Shown here piece after piece: positions 8,402 to 15,845 of a stretch of DNA of 29,489 bases. The position numbers were made by a program, and so were the translations under genes. Source of the stretch: Candidatus Methylomirabilota bacterium (lineage in GTDB: Bacteria > Methylomirabilota > Methylomirabilia > Methylomirabilales > 2-02-FULL-66-22); the NCBI GenBank assembly GCA_016208645.1, contig JACQXP010000108.1, positions 1-29,489 on the forward strand. Direction: 5' to 3'. Numbering within the stretch: the first letter of the stretch is position 1; each line of letters begins with the position of its first letter. The notes under the pieces were generated by a model that was not told the DNA's origin, made no database searches, and was given only the letters and a program-made list of their open reading frames with translations.

Positions 8402-8590
8402 GTGCAGATCAAGCTGTTCGACAAGAAGCTGGTGGATCTCGCCCACCTGGAGGCGGAGATCAATCAGTGGCTGGCGGCCAACCCGAAGCTGGTGACCATC
8501 CAGCGGGACTTTTACGTGTATCACAACCACACGACGCGCGAGGAGAGCGTGCTGGTCGTCATGTGCTACGAACCGAAGAGCAGCCTCTAG
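8402..8590 (+). CDS. Small conserved-looking protein of 62 residues, Cse60-like (tentative)
   Basis: Unrecognised small cytoplasmic protein: no signal peptide, no membrane segment and one Cys. It starts with GTG 5 nt after a near-perfect AAGGAGGT box, which makes it a convincing gene despite its size. The pattern is a beta strand (MQIKLFDKK), an acidic/amphipathic helix (LAHLEAEINQWLAANP), then strands (VTIQRDFYVYHN and ESVLVVMCYEP). This length and strand-helix-strand layout recall the small Cse60 family (a Bacillus sporulation protein and its relatives), but only from memory of the pattern. Its stop is 2 nt before the ATG of the EamA transporter, so the two are probably co-translated. The function is unknown. 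Confidence 0.75.
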   Translation: MQIKLFDKKLVDLAHLEAEINQWLAANPKLVTIQRDFYVYHNHTTREESVLVVMCYEPKSSL

Positions 8591-8592
8591 CG

Positions 8593-9594
8593 ATGGAAAG
8601 CGGCGGCGGGAGAGCCGAAGGAGGACCTCAGTCGATCAGGGGAGAACCGGGGCGGAGGAGCAGCGGTGATCCCTCCATCCCTTGGGACCATTCCGCGGCG
8701 GCGCCCTCCTGGAGGACCGTCACGTTCATCGTGTTCCTGTGCACGCTCTGGGGCGGGAACATGGTGGCCATGAAGGTTGGACTCCGGGGCGTGCCGCCCA
8801 TGGCCACTGCCGGCTTCCGCTTCCTGCTGGCCACCATCTCCATCGTCCTCTTCGCCCGGGTCCGCCGGGTGTCCCTCGCCGTGGAACCGGGCCTGTGGCC
8901 GCATCTCCTGGCCCTGGGCGCGTTGTTCGTCGTGCAGCACGGTATCTTTTTTCTCGGGCTGAACCTCACCTCCGCCAGCCGGTCCGCCGTCTTCATGTTC
9001 ACCCAGCCGGTGTACACCGTCCTCCTGGCCCACTTCCTGGTGCCCGGAGAGCGCCTGACGCCTGCCCGCGCCGGCGGGATCCTGCTCTCGTTCCTGGGGC
9101 TCCTGGTGGTCTTCGGCGAGCGCCTGGGCGGCGGGAATTGGGGGACGCTCCTGGGAGACGGCCTGGTCTCGGCGGCAGCGGTCGGATGGGCCCTGCAGAG
9201 CATCTACATGAAGCATCTGGTCTCCCGGACGGAGCCCTTCGTCCTGACGCTGTACCAGATGCTGATCGCGCTCCCCTGGTTCTTCCTGGCCAACTGGCTC
9301 TTCGAGCCCCGGCTGATCTATTATGTGGATGTCCGGATCGCCCTGGCCTTCCTCTATCACGGGTCCCTGATCGCCGGGCTCACCTTCGTGGCCTGGACCA
9401 CGCTCCTGCGGCGGCTCCAGGTCGGCCAGCTCTCCGCCTTCATCTTCCTCACGCCGATCTCCGGGGTCCTGCTGAGCCGAATACTCCTGGGTGATCCGAT
9501 CACGCCCGGGCTGGTGGCCGGACTCGTCCTGGTGGCCGCCGGCATCGCCGTGGTCAACCGGCGCCCCGAAACGGGGCGCCGGAATTTCAAATGA
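8593..9594 (+). CDS. EamA/DMT-superfamily transporter
   Basis: Integral inner-membrane protein of 333 residues with about ten hydrophobic segments and two EamA repeats (about 42-170 and 185-320). Typical marks are FLCTLWGGNMVAMKVGL in helix 1, FRFLLATISIVLF in helix 2, and the second-repeat start GDGLVSAAAVGWALQSIYMK. Members export or exchange small metabolites such as amino acids; the substrate cannot be told from sequence. The hydrophilic N-terminal stretch of about 40 residues before the first helix is longer than usual, so a later start is possible, though no in-frame ATG or GTG with a ribosome binding site was found there. It follows the 62-residue gene by 2 nt. The coding end contains a perfect 11-bp hairpin (9558-9582). 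Confidence 0.9.
   Translation: MESGGGRAEGGPQSIRGEPGRRSSGDPSIPWDHSAAAPSWRTVTFIVFLCTLWGGNMVAMKVGLRGVPPMATAGFRFLLATISIVLFARVRRVSLAVEPGLWPHLLALGALFVVQHGIFFLGLNLTSASRSAVFMFTQPVYTVLLAHFLVPGERLTPARAGGILLSFLGLLVVFGERLGGGNWGTLLGDGLVSAAAVGWALQSIYMKHLVSRTEPFVLTLYQMLIALPWFFLANWLFEPRLIYYVDVRIALAFLYHGSLIAGLTFVAWTTLLRRLQVGQLSAFIFLTPISGVLLSRILLGDPITPGLVAGLVLVAAGIAVVNRRPETGRRNFK
9558..9582 (+). terminator. Strong hairpin at the 3' end of the EamA gene
   Basis: CCGGCGCCCCG, AAA loop, CGGGGCGCCGG: an 11-bp perfect stem inside the last codons of the EamA gene. No T-run follows, so it may stabilise the message or assist termination with the next repeat rather than act as a standard intrinsic terminator. Confidence 0.4.
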
Positions 9595-9659
9595 AAAACT
9601 GACAACGGACAACCGGCCATCCGACATTGACCGGTTTTCAGTTGTCCGTTGTCAGTTTT
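9595..9659. repeat. GACAAC-family palindromic repeat between convergent genes
   Basis: A perfect 19-bp inverted repeat: AAAACTGACAACGGACAAC at 9595-9613 and its reverse complement at 9641-9659, with a 27-nt loop. Further GACAAC/GTTGTC units run on to about 9700. It sits between the convergent ends of the EamA and permease genes and could terminate both. Related elements lie at 13690-13783 and 14499-14549. Confidence 0.8.
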
Positions 9660-9703
9660 CAGTTGGAGATGGTCGGTTGTCAGTTGTCGGTTTTCAATTG
9701 GTT

Positions 9704-10615
9704 CTATTGGCGTAAGCGAGGATCGAGGGCGTCCCGGAGTCCTTCCCCCAGGAGGTTGTAGGCCAGGACCGTCAGCAGGATGGCCAGGCCGGGGAAGACC
9801 GAGAGCCACCAGGCGATCTCGATGTTGGCTTTCCCCTCGATGAGGATGTTCCCCCAGCTCGGCGTCGGCGGCTGGACCCCCAGGCCAAGGAAGGAGAGGC
9901 CCGACTCGGCCAGGATGGCGCCGGCCACCCCCAGCGTGGCGGAGACCAGGACGGGGACCAGGGCATTGGGGAGGATGTGGCGGAACATGATCCGGGGATC
10001 GCGCGCACCCAGGGCGCGGGCGCTCAGGACGAATTCCCGCTCCTTCAGGCTCAGGATCTCGCCCCGGACCAGCCGGGCGAGGCCCATCCACCCGGTGAGT
10101 CCGATGACGGCCATGATGACCCAGATGCTGGGGCGCAGCAGGGCGATCAAGGTGAGCAGGAGGAACAGGCGCGGGAAGTTGAGCATGAGGTCCACGAACC
10201 GCATGAGCACTTCGTCCACCCGGCCCCCGTAATAGGCCGCCACCGTGCCGAAGAGCGTCCCCACCACCACGGCGATCCCGACGGAGACGAACCCCACCGC
10301 CATGGAGATGCGCGCCCCGTACAGCATCCGGCTCAGGACGTCGCGGCCGATCTGGTCGGTCCCCAGCCAGTGGGCCGGGCCGGGCGGCATCAGGATCTGC
10401 GTCACATCGTAGGCGCCGGGATCGTAGGGGGCCAGCACCGAGGCGAGCAGGGCGGCGACCGTCATGACCAGGACCACGGCCCCGCCGCAGACCGCCAGTT
10501 GGTTCCTGCGGAACTGCCGCCAGAAGAAGCCTCGCCGGAGCGCCGGGCGTCCCGTGGACGGGATCCCCTCCTCCAGGATCTGCCCGGTCCGCTTGACTCT
10601 CCTGAGTCCCGACAT
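9704..10615 (-). CDS. DppC/OppC-type peptide ABC transporter permease
   Basis: Inner-membrane permease of 303 residues. It has the OppC N-terminal pattern FFWRQFRRNQLAVCGGAVVL (TM1), a periplasmic segment containing HWLGTDQIGRDVLSRMLYGAR, four to five further helices, and the cytoplasmic EAA loop LARGEI-type region (GLARLVRGEILSLKEREFV then ALGARDPRIMFRHILPN) that contacts the ATPase. The ATG at 10615 begins 1 nt after the stop of the preceding permease. It is the last visible gene of the unit; no ATPase (DppD/DppF) genes follow before the convergent EamA gene, so the ATPases must be encoded elsewhere. The substrate class (peptide, nickel or other) cannot be fixed from sequence. Confidence 0.93.
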   Translation of the reverse strand: MSGLRRVKRTGQILEEGIPSTGRPALRRGFFWRQFRRNQLAVCGGAVVLVMTVAALLASVLAPYDPGAYDVTQILMPPGPAHWLGTDQIGRDVLSRMLYGARISMAVGFVSVGIAVVVGTLFGTVAAYYGGRVDEVLMRFVDLMLNFPRLFLLLTLIALLRPSIWVIMAVIGLTGWMGLARLVRGEILSLKEREFVLSARALGARDPRIMFRHILPNALVPVLVSATLGVAGAILAESGLSFLGLGVQPPTPSWGNILIEGKANIEIAWWLSVFPGLAILLTVLAYNLLGEGLRDALDPRLRQ

Positions 10616-10616
10616 G

Positions 10617-11606
10617 CTAGCGCGCCTCCCGTCCGGACACCCGGATTCGCGGGTCCACCAGGCCATAGGAGACGTCGGCCAGGATGTTGCCCAAAAGCGA
10701 CAGGCTGGCGCCGATGACGACCAGGGCCATGAGCACCGGCTCGTCCCGGGAGAAGGCGCTCTGGACGAAGAGCTGCCCCATGCCGGGGATGGCGAACACC
10801 GTCTCGATGAACACGCTGCCGCCGAGGAGGCCCGGGAGCATCAACCCCAAGAGCGTGACCACGGGGATGACCGCGTTGCGCACCGCGTGCTTGTAGATCA
10901 CCTCCCCCTCGGGCAGGCCCTTGGCCCGCGCCGTGCGGATGTAGTCCTGGCGGATGACCTCCAGGAGGCTTCCCCGCATGAGGCGCGACAGGTAGGCCAG
11001 GCCGCCGAAGGAGGCCACCAGGACGGGCAGGATGAGGTGCGAGAGGACGTCCCAGGCCTGCGCCCAGACATCCAGATACTCGAAGTTCAGGGACCGGAGA
11101 CCCGACATGGGCAGCCAGCCCAGTTGCACGCCGAACAGGATCATCATGAGCAGCGCGAGCCAGAAGTCCGGCGTGGCGAACCCAACGAACACGAACAGGG
11201 TCATGGACTTGTCGAAGGCGGAGTACTGGCGGGTGGCGGAGAGGATGCCCAAAGGCACGGCCACGAAAAAGATGATGAGCAGTTCCAGGAGGTTCAGGCC
11301 CAGCGTGATGGGGATCCGCTCGGTGATCTTGTCCAACACCGGGCGCCCGTCGGGCATGTACGAGCGGCCGAAGTCCAGGCGGACGACCCGCCACAGCCAG
11401 CGTCCGAACTGCACGTGGAGCGGCTGGTCCAGCCCGTACAGTTGCCGCAGGGTCTCCCGCTGGGCGCCCGTGGCGCGCGCCTGCAGATCCTGCTGGATGA
11501 TGGTGGGCTCACCCGGCGCCAGCTTCAGCATGAGGAAGGACAGGCACAGGATCCCCAAGAGGAGCGGGATGGAGATGAAGAGCCGCCGGATCAGGTAGGC
11601 CAGCAT
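10617..11606 (-). CDS. DppB/OppB-type peptide ABC transporter permease
   Basis: Inner-membrane permease of 329 residues. It starts MLAYLIRRLFISIPLLLGIL, the standard DppB first helix, followed by a long periplasmic loop (about 30-100) with QLYGLDQPLHVQFGRWL and SYMPDGRPVLDKI. Later come LPMSGLRSLNFEY, the EAA loop (LLEVIRQDYIRTARAKGL, then HAVRNAVIPVVTLLG) and the C-terminal helix NILADVSYGLVDPRIR. It pairs with the DppC-like permease just downstream to form the transport channel. The ATG at 11606 is preceded by a GAGGA box at about 7 nt. A 16-bp hairpin separates it from the binding-protein gene. Confidence 0.94.
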   Translation of the reverse strand: MLAYLIRRLFISIPLLLGILCLSFLMLKLAPGEPTIIQQDLQARATGAQRETLRQLYGLDQPLHVQFGRWLWRVVRLDFGRSYMPDGRPVLDKITERIPITLGLNLLELLIIFFVAVPLGILSATRQYSAFDKSMTLFVFVGFATPDFWLALLMMILFGVQLGWLPMSGLRSLNFEYLDVWAQAWDVLSHLILPVLVASFGGLAYLSRLMRGSLLEVIRQDYIRTARAKGLPEGEVIYKHAVRNAVIPVVTLLGLMLPGLLGGSVFIETVFAIPGMGQLFVQSAFSRDEPVLMALVVIGASLSLLGNILADVSYGLVDPRIRVSGREAR

Positions 11607-11617
11607 CGAGCGTCCTC

Positions 11618-11670
11618 AGTGCTTGATTTCATAAGTCCGCATCGGGTCTTACCCTATGAAATCAAGCACT
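11618..11670. repeat. Perfect 16-bp inverted repeat between binding-protein and permease genes
   Basis: AGTGCTTGATTTCATA at 11618-11633 and its exact reverse complement at 11655-11670 enclose a 21-nt loop. It begins at the stop codon of the binding-protein gene. In RNA it would form a stable hairpin without a U-tract, which may keep binding-protein message abundant relative to permease message. Confidence 0.75.
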
Positions 11671-13346
11671 CAGCGCGTGTACCGCTGGAGGTTCGCGGGC
11701 ACGTACCACTTGGTGAAGTTGTAGCTGATCCCGGCCGGTGCGGGCTCGATGCCCCGCACCCGGGCGGAGACCACGGGCAGGGCGTCCGGGACGTACAGGA
11801 AGACCACCGGCTGCTCCTCCGCCAGGACGTCCTGGAGCTCCCCGTAGATGGCCTTGCGCTTCGCCTCGTCGAAGGTCCGCCGCCCGGCCTCCAGCAGGGC
11901 GTCCACCTTGGGGTTCTTGTACGAGATGTGGTTCAACTCGTCCGGCCCCGTCTTGCTGGAGTGCCAGATGTCGTACTGGTCCGGGTCCATGCCCAGGCCC
12001 CAGCCCAGGATGATGGCCTCGAAATTCTTCTTGCGGATGAAGGTGTTGATGAAGGCCGCCCACTCCACCACGTGGATCTGCACGTCGATCCCCACGGCCC
12101 GGAGGCGCCGCTGGACGATCTCGGCCGTCTGCTGACGCACCAGGTTCCCCTGGTTGGTCCGGATGGTGAAGCGGAAGGGCTGGCCGTCCTTGTCCAGGAG
12201 GCCGTCCCCGTCGGTGTCCTTCCACCCCGCCTCGGCCAGCAGGGCCTTGGCCCGCTCCGGGTCGAAGGGATAGGTCTTCACGTGCTCCTTGTACCACCAG
12301 GTCCCCGGCTTGTAGGGCCCCACGGCCGGGCGACCCAGGCCCAAAAGCACCCCCTCGATGATCTCCGGCTTGTTGATGGCGGAGGCCATCGCCTGGCGCA
12401 CCCGCTTGTCCTGGAAGCGGGGGTCCAGCAGGTTGAATCCCAGGTAGGCGTAGGCGTTGGCCAGGTACCGGTACCGGTTGAAGGCCTTGCGGAAGGCCGG
12501 GTAGTCGGTCTGCCGCCGGTACTGGATTGGCGAGAGGCCGGCCATGTCAATGTTCCTGGCCTTCAGCTCCAGGAAGATGGTGGACTGGTCGGGGATGATC
12601 CGGTAGACGACCCGCTTGATGTACGGGCGGCCCTCGAAGTAGTCGGGGTTCGCCTCCAGGACGACCTTCTCCCCGGTCTTCCACTCCCGGAACCGGTAGG
12701 GGCCGCTGCCGACGGGGTGCCGGTTCTGCGGCGTCGTCCGGAGGTCCACGCCCGCCTTCCAGGGGCCCTCCAGGATGTGGCGGGGGAGGATCCAGATGCC
12801 CCAGGACAAGAGGCCCGGCGCGTACGGCTTCTCGTAGGTCACCCGGTAGGTGTGGCGATCCACCACCTCGGCGCGCCGGATCTGGCGGAAGGATTCGGCG
12901 TAGGCCGTCGGCGTCTTGGGGTCGATCATGTAGCGATAGGTGAAGTCCACGTCCTCCGCGGTGACCTCCACCCCGTCGTGCCACTTGACGCCTTTCCGGA
13001 GGTGGAAGGTGATGGTCAGCTCGTCCCGGGAGATCTCCCATCGCTCGGCCAGTTCTCCCTCCAGCCGCAGCTCCTTGTCGGTGCGGACCAGGTTGGCGTA
13101 GATCAGGTTGCCGATCTCGTGGGAGGCCGAGTCGCTGGTGATGTTGGGGATGAGGCCGCTGATGTCGCCGATGGAGGCCTCGACGAGGGTGTCGCCGTAG
13201 GCCGGTCCCCCCTCCCCGGCGGCCGGCTCGGCGGCCGGCTCCGAGCGGGCGCAGGCGCCCAGGGGGAGCAGGGCCAACAGCACTAGGAGCGGGAGAAGCC
13301 CCGGCGCGGACGGAGACTTCGGGCGCGGCCGACGCGATCCGGTCAC
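11670..13346 (-). CDS. Peptide-type ABC transporter substrate-binding lipoprotein (SBP family 5)
   Basis: Exported binding protein of 558 residues. It has a lipoprotein signal sequence with core LLPLLVLLALLPLGAC; the lipobox Cys is residue 32. An Ala/Glu-rich linker leads into the SBP_5 fold. Family hallmarks are ITFHLRKGVKWHDGVEVTAEDV, HPVGSGPYRF, VRQAMASAINKPEIIEG and FDPERAKALLAEAGWKD, followed by a DTDGDGLLD metal-binding-like loop often seen in this family. It would deliver peptides or similar ligands to the two downstream permeases. The start is GTG at 13346, sharing one base with the secG stop (TAGTG), so translation is coupled to secG. The exact ligand is unknown. Confidence 0.93.
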   Translation of the reverse strand: MTGSRRPRPKSPSAPGLLPLLVLLALLPLGACARSEPAAEPAAGEGGPAYGDTLVEASIGDISGLIPNITSDSASHEIGNLIYANLVRTDKELRLEGELAERWEISRDELTITFHLRKGVKWHDGVEVTAEDVDFTYRYMIDPKTPTAYAESFRQIRRAEVVDRHTYRVTYEKPYAPGLLSWGIWILPRHILEGPWKAGVDLRTTPQNRHPVGSGPYRFREWKTGEKVVLEANPDYFEGRPYIKRVVYRIIPDQSTIFLELKARNIDMAGLSPIQYRRQTDYPAFRKAFNRYRYLANAYAYLGFNLLDPRFQDKRVRQAMASAINKPEIIEGVLLGLGRPAVGPYKPGTWWYKEHVKTYPFDPERAKALLAEAGWKDTDGDGLLDKDGQPFRFTIRTNQGNLVRQQTAEIVQRRLRAVGIDVQIHVVEWAAFINTFIRKKNFEAIILGWGLGMDPDQYDIWHSSKTGPDELNHISYKNPKVDALLEAGRRTFDEAKRKAIYGELQDVLAEEQPVVFLYVPDALPVVSARVRGIEPAPAGISYNFTKWYVPANLQRYTR

Positions 13347-13666
13347 TATGGCTTCTGGGGCCCCGGGACGGCGGGGGCGGCCGGGGCGGATGGCGCCGGC
13401 TGCGGGCGATCCTCGCCGACGACCGTGGAGGTCCCGCGCTGCGAGGCCAGGATGGTCAACGTGAGCGAGGTCAGCATGAACAGGATGGCCAGGGCGCTGG
13501 TCAGCTTCGACAGGAACGTGGCGGCCCCGCGGCCCCCGAAGACCGTCTGGCTCGAGCCGCCGCCGAAGGCGGCGCCGATGTCCGCCCCCTTGCCGCTCTG
13601 GAGCAGCACGATCAGGATCAGGCCCAGGGTCACCAGGAGATGGAGAATCGAGAGCGCAATATACAC
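13346..13666 (-). CDS. secG: SecG preprotein translocase subunit
   Basis: Small membrane subunit of the SecYEG protein-export channel, 106 residues from the GTG at 13666. There are two hydrophobic helices (about 2-20 and 50-70) joined by the conserved loop LLQSGKGADIGAAFGGG, followed by SSQTVFGGRGAATFLSKLT. After helix 2 comes a Pro/Ala-rich tail. The GTG start was chosen because GGAG lies 6 nt upstream and it gives the normal N-terminus. An upstream in-frame ATG (13711) would add residues encoded by the GACAAC repeat. A secG gene directly after tpiA is a common bacterial arrangement. Confidence 0.93.
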   Translation of the reverse strand: MYIALSILHLLVTLGLILIVLLQSGKGADIGAAFGGGSSQTVFGGRGAATFLSKLTSALAILFMLTSLTLTILASQRGTSTVVGEDRPQPAPSAPAAPAVPGPQKP

Positions 13667-13689
13667 GGTCAACTCCGTTCCAATGAAAA

Positions 13690-13783
13690 ACCGACAACCG
13701 ACAACTGACAATGAGCAATGACGGCTTGCCCGAGCCTGGTGGGGCGTTGGTTGGTCCGGCTGGGCTTCCGTTGTCCGTTTGCC
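13690..13783. repeat. GACAAC-family repeat between tpiA and secG
   Basis: Tandem ACCGACAACCGACAACTGAC-type units at 13690-13710 face a GTTGTCCGTTTGCC-type arm near 13769-13783 as an imperfect inverted repeat. It lies just downstream of the truncated tpiA and extends into the secG leader. Confidence 0.6.
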
Positions 13784-13801
13784 ATGGTCAGTTTGAGAGT
13801 T

Positions 13802-14407
13802 TTACATTGCCCCAAGGTTTGCAACCTCCCCACCGACGCAAGGGGGCCGGGCGTGCGCCTCCTGGGCCTGGGCCGGTGTCGCCGTGCGCCCGGTGCCGAT
13901 GGCCCAGACCGGCTCGTAGGCGATCACCAGGCGCGGCGAGTGGAGGTGCCGGGCGAATCCGCCCCGGAGCTGCCGTTCCAGCACCGGCAGCGTCTGCCCC
14001 GCCTCCCGTTCTTGCAGCGTCTCGCCCAGGCAGCCGATGCAGGCGAGCCCGTGGGCCAGCACGGCCTCGATCTTCCGATCCACCGTGGCGTCGGTCTCGC
14101 CAAAGAACTGCCGGCGCTCCGAGTGGCCCACGATGACGTGGCTGCACCCGAGGTCGGCGAGCATCGGCACCGCCACCTCGCCGGTGTAGGCCCCCTCTTT
14201 CTCCCAGTGGCAGTCCTGGGCCCCGATGCCGATTCGCGAGCCGGACGCCGCCTCCAGCGCGGCCGGCAGCGCCGTGAAGGGGGGGCAGACCACCACGTCC
14301 ACCTCGGCCGCATCGGCCACCAGGTCCCGCAGAGTCCGGATCGCCTGCGCGGCCTCGCGGGCCGTCCGGTACATCTTCCAGTTGCCGGCAATGATCGGAG
14401 TCCGCAT
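13802..14407 (-). pseudogene. tpiA: Triosephosphate isomerase, C-terminally truncated
   Basis: Glycolytic enzyme that interconverts dihydroxyacetone phosphate and glyceraldehyde 3-phosphate. The catalytic residues are present: Asn9 and Lys11 (AGNWKM), His95 (VIVGHSERR) and Glu165 (AYEPVWAIGTG). The frame follows the family as far as ATPAQAQEAHA (about 186), then ends after 15 unrelated residues at 201, whereas TIM is normally about 250. Strands 7 and 8, with the GGSV and GGASL phosphate-binding loops, are missing and I did not find them in another frame before secG. The protein should therefore be inactive unless this is an assembly deletion. The ATG at 14407 has an AGGAG box 6 nt upstream. 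It lies between pgk and secG; the truncation point is close to a GACAAC-family repeat. Confidence 0.88.
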
Positions 14408-14498
14408 CAGCTCTCCTGTGGGGTGGTGCACGATCCACTAATTGGCTTTAATCTTCCCCAACCCGAGCAAAGCCAGATCCAATGTAGAACGGACAACC

Positions 14499-14549
14499 GA
14501 CAACGGACAACCGGTCATCGCGCCTTTCATTGATCGGTTGTCTGTTGTC
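14499..14549. repeat. GACAAC-family palindromic repeat between pgk and tpiA
   Basis: GACAACGGACAACCGGTCAT at 14499-14518 pairs with the arm at 14530-14549 (17 of 20 positions complementary) around an 11-nt loop. It is the third copy of the family seen at 9595-9659. Confidence 0.75.
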
Positions 14550-14570
14550 AGTTTTTCATTTTCAATTGGC

Positions 14571-15761
14571 TCACTTCTTCTCGGTCAACGCCGCGACCCC
14601 CGGCAGCTCGATCCCCTCCAGGAACTCCAGCGAGGCGCCGCCGCCCGTGGAGATGTGGCTGATCTTGTCCGCCACCCCCGCCTGGGCCACCGCGGCTACC
14701 GAGTCGCCCCCGCCCACGATGGAGGTGGCCCCCGAGGCCGCGATGGCGCGCGCCACGGCGAAGGTGCCCTCGCGGAACGGGGCCAGCTCGAAGACCCCCA
14801 TGGGGCCGTTCCAGACCACGGTCCTGGCGCCCCGGATCAGCTTGGTGAAGGCCTCGCGGGCCTTGGGACCGATGTCCAGCCCCATCCAGCCCGGCGGGAT
14901 GGCGGTGCTGTCCGCCAGGCGCGTGGCCGCCGTGGCCTCCGCCCGCTCCGCGACCACGTGGTCCATGGGAAGCAGGAAGGTGATGCCCTTGGCCCGCGCT
15001 TCGTCCAGAATGGCCCGGGCCACGTCCAGCTTGTCCGTCTCCAAGAGCGACGCGCCGACCTCCATCCCCTGTGCCTTCAGGAAGGTGTAGGCCATCCCGC
15101 CGCCCACCAGCAGCACGTCCACCCTGCGCAGCAGGGTTCTCAGCACCCCGATCTTGTCCGAGACCTTGGCCCCTCCCAGGACGGCCACGAAGGGGCGGGC
15201 GGGATTCGTCACGGCGCGCCCGAGATACGTGAGCTCCCTGGCCATGAGGAACCCGCAGGCGGAGGTCGGCACGAACTTCGTCACCCCCACCGTGGAGGCG
15301 TGTGCCCGGTGCGCCGCACCGAAGGCGTCGTTCACGAAGACATCGCATAGCTCCGCCAGGGCCCGTCCCATCGCCTCGTCGTTCTTCTCGTCCCCGGCGT
15401 GGAAGCGGCAGTTCTCCAGCATCAGCGCCTGGCCCGGCCCGAGCCGGGCCACGGCCGCCTTCACCGCGTCCCCCATGCAGTCGGGCGCCATGGCCACCGG
15501 CGTCCCCAAGAGCTGGGACAGCCGCGCGGCCGCGGGCGCCAGGCTCAGGCTGGGGACCACCTTCCCCTTGGGCCGGCCCAGGTGCGAGATCAGCAGGACC
15601 TTGGCCCCTTGCCCCAGGGCATGGCGGATGGTGGGAAGCGCCGCCCGGATCCGGGTGTCGTCGGTCACCTCCTGCTTCGCGTCCAGCGGGACGTTGAAGT
15701 CCACGCGGATCAGGACCCGCTTGCCCGTGAGATCGAGATCGGCGATCGAGACTTTTGCCAT
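14571..15761 (-). CDS. pgk: Phosphoglycerate kinase
   Basis: Cytoplasmic glycolytic enzyme, 396 residues, transferring phosphate from 1,3-bisphosphoglycerate to ADP. Family motifs run in order: RVLIRVDFNVPLD, LISHLGRPKGKVV, the segment FVAVLGGAKVSDKIGVL, LLVGGGMAYTFLKAQG, LDIGPKA, TVVWNGPMGVFE, VGGGDSVAAVAQAG and the C-terminal STGGGASLEFLEGIELPGV. Length and termini are normal. The ATG at 15761 is preceded by GGAGGTG with about 6 nt spacing; an open upstream extension is not needed. It lies 84 nt after gap and before tpiA, the standard gap-pgk-tpi order. Confidence 0.97.
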   Translation of the reverse strand: MAKVSIADLDLTGKRVLIRVDFNVPLDAKQEVTDDTRIRAALPTIRHALGQGAKVLLISHLGRPKGKVVPSLSLAPAAARLSQLLGTPVAMAPDCMGDAVKAAVARLGPGQALMLENCRFHAGDEKNDEAMGRALAELCDVFVNDAFGAAHRAHASTVGVTKFVPTSACGFLMARELTYLGRAVTNPARPFVAVLGGAKVSDKIGVLRTLLRRVDVLLVGGGMAYTFLKAQGMEVGASLLETDKLDVARAILDEARAKGITFLLPMDHVVAERAEATAATRLADSTAIPPGWMGLDIGPKAREAFTKLIRGARTVVWNGPMGVFELAPFREGTFAVARAIAASGATSIVGGGDSVAAVAQAGVADKISHISTGGGASLEFLEGIELPGVAALTEKK

Positions 15762-15845
15762 GCTGACACCTCCGCTCGGTGTCCCCGCCACGCCCTGATC
15801 GCCCTCCCTCCGATCATCCGTGGGGAACTGCGATGCGTCGTCCCG

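Noticed and set aside
13667..13711. Extended SecG starting at 13711
   Set aside because: The extra residues come from the GACAAC repeat; the GTG at 13666 has a GGAG box and gives the normal SecG N-terminus.
9595..14549. CRISPR array made of the GACAAC repeats
   Set aside because: The copies are kilobases apart, are palindromic with variable units, and lack regular spacers or cas genes.
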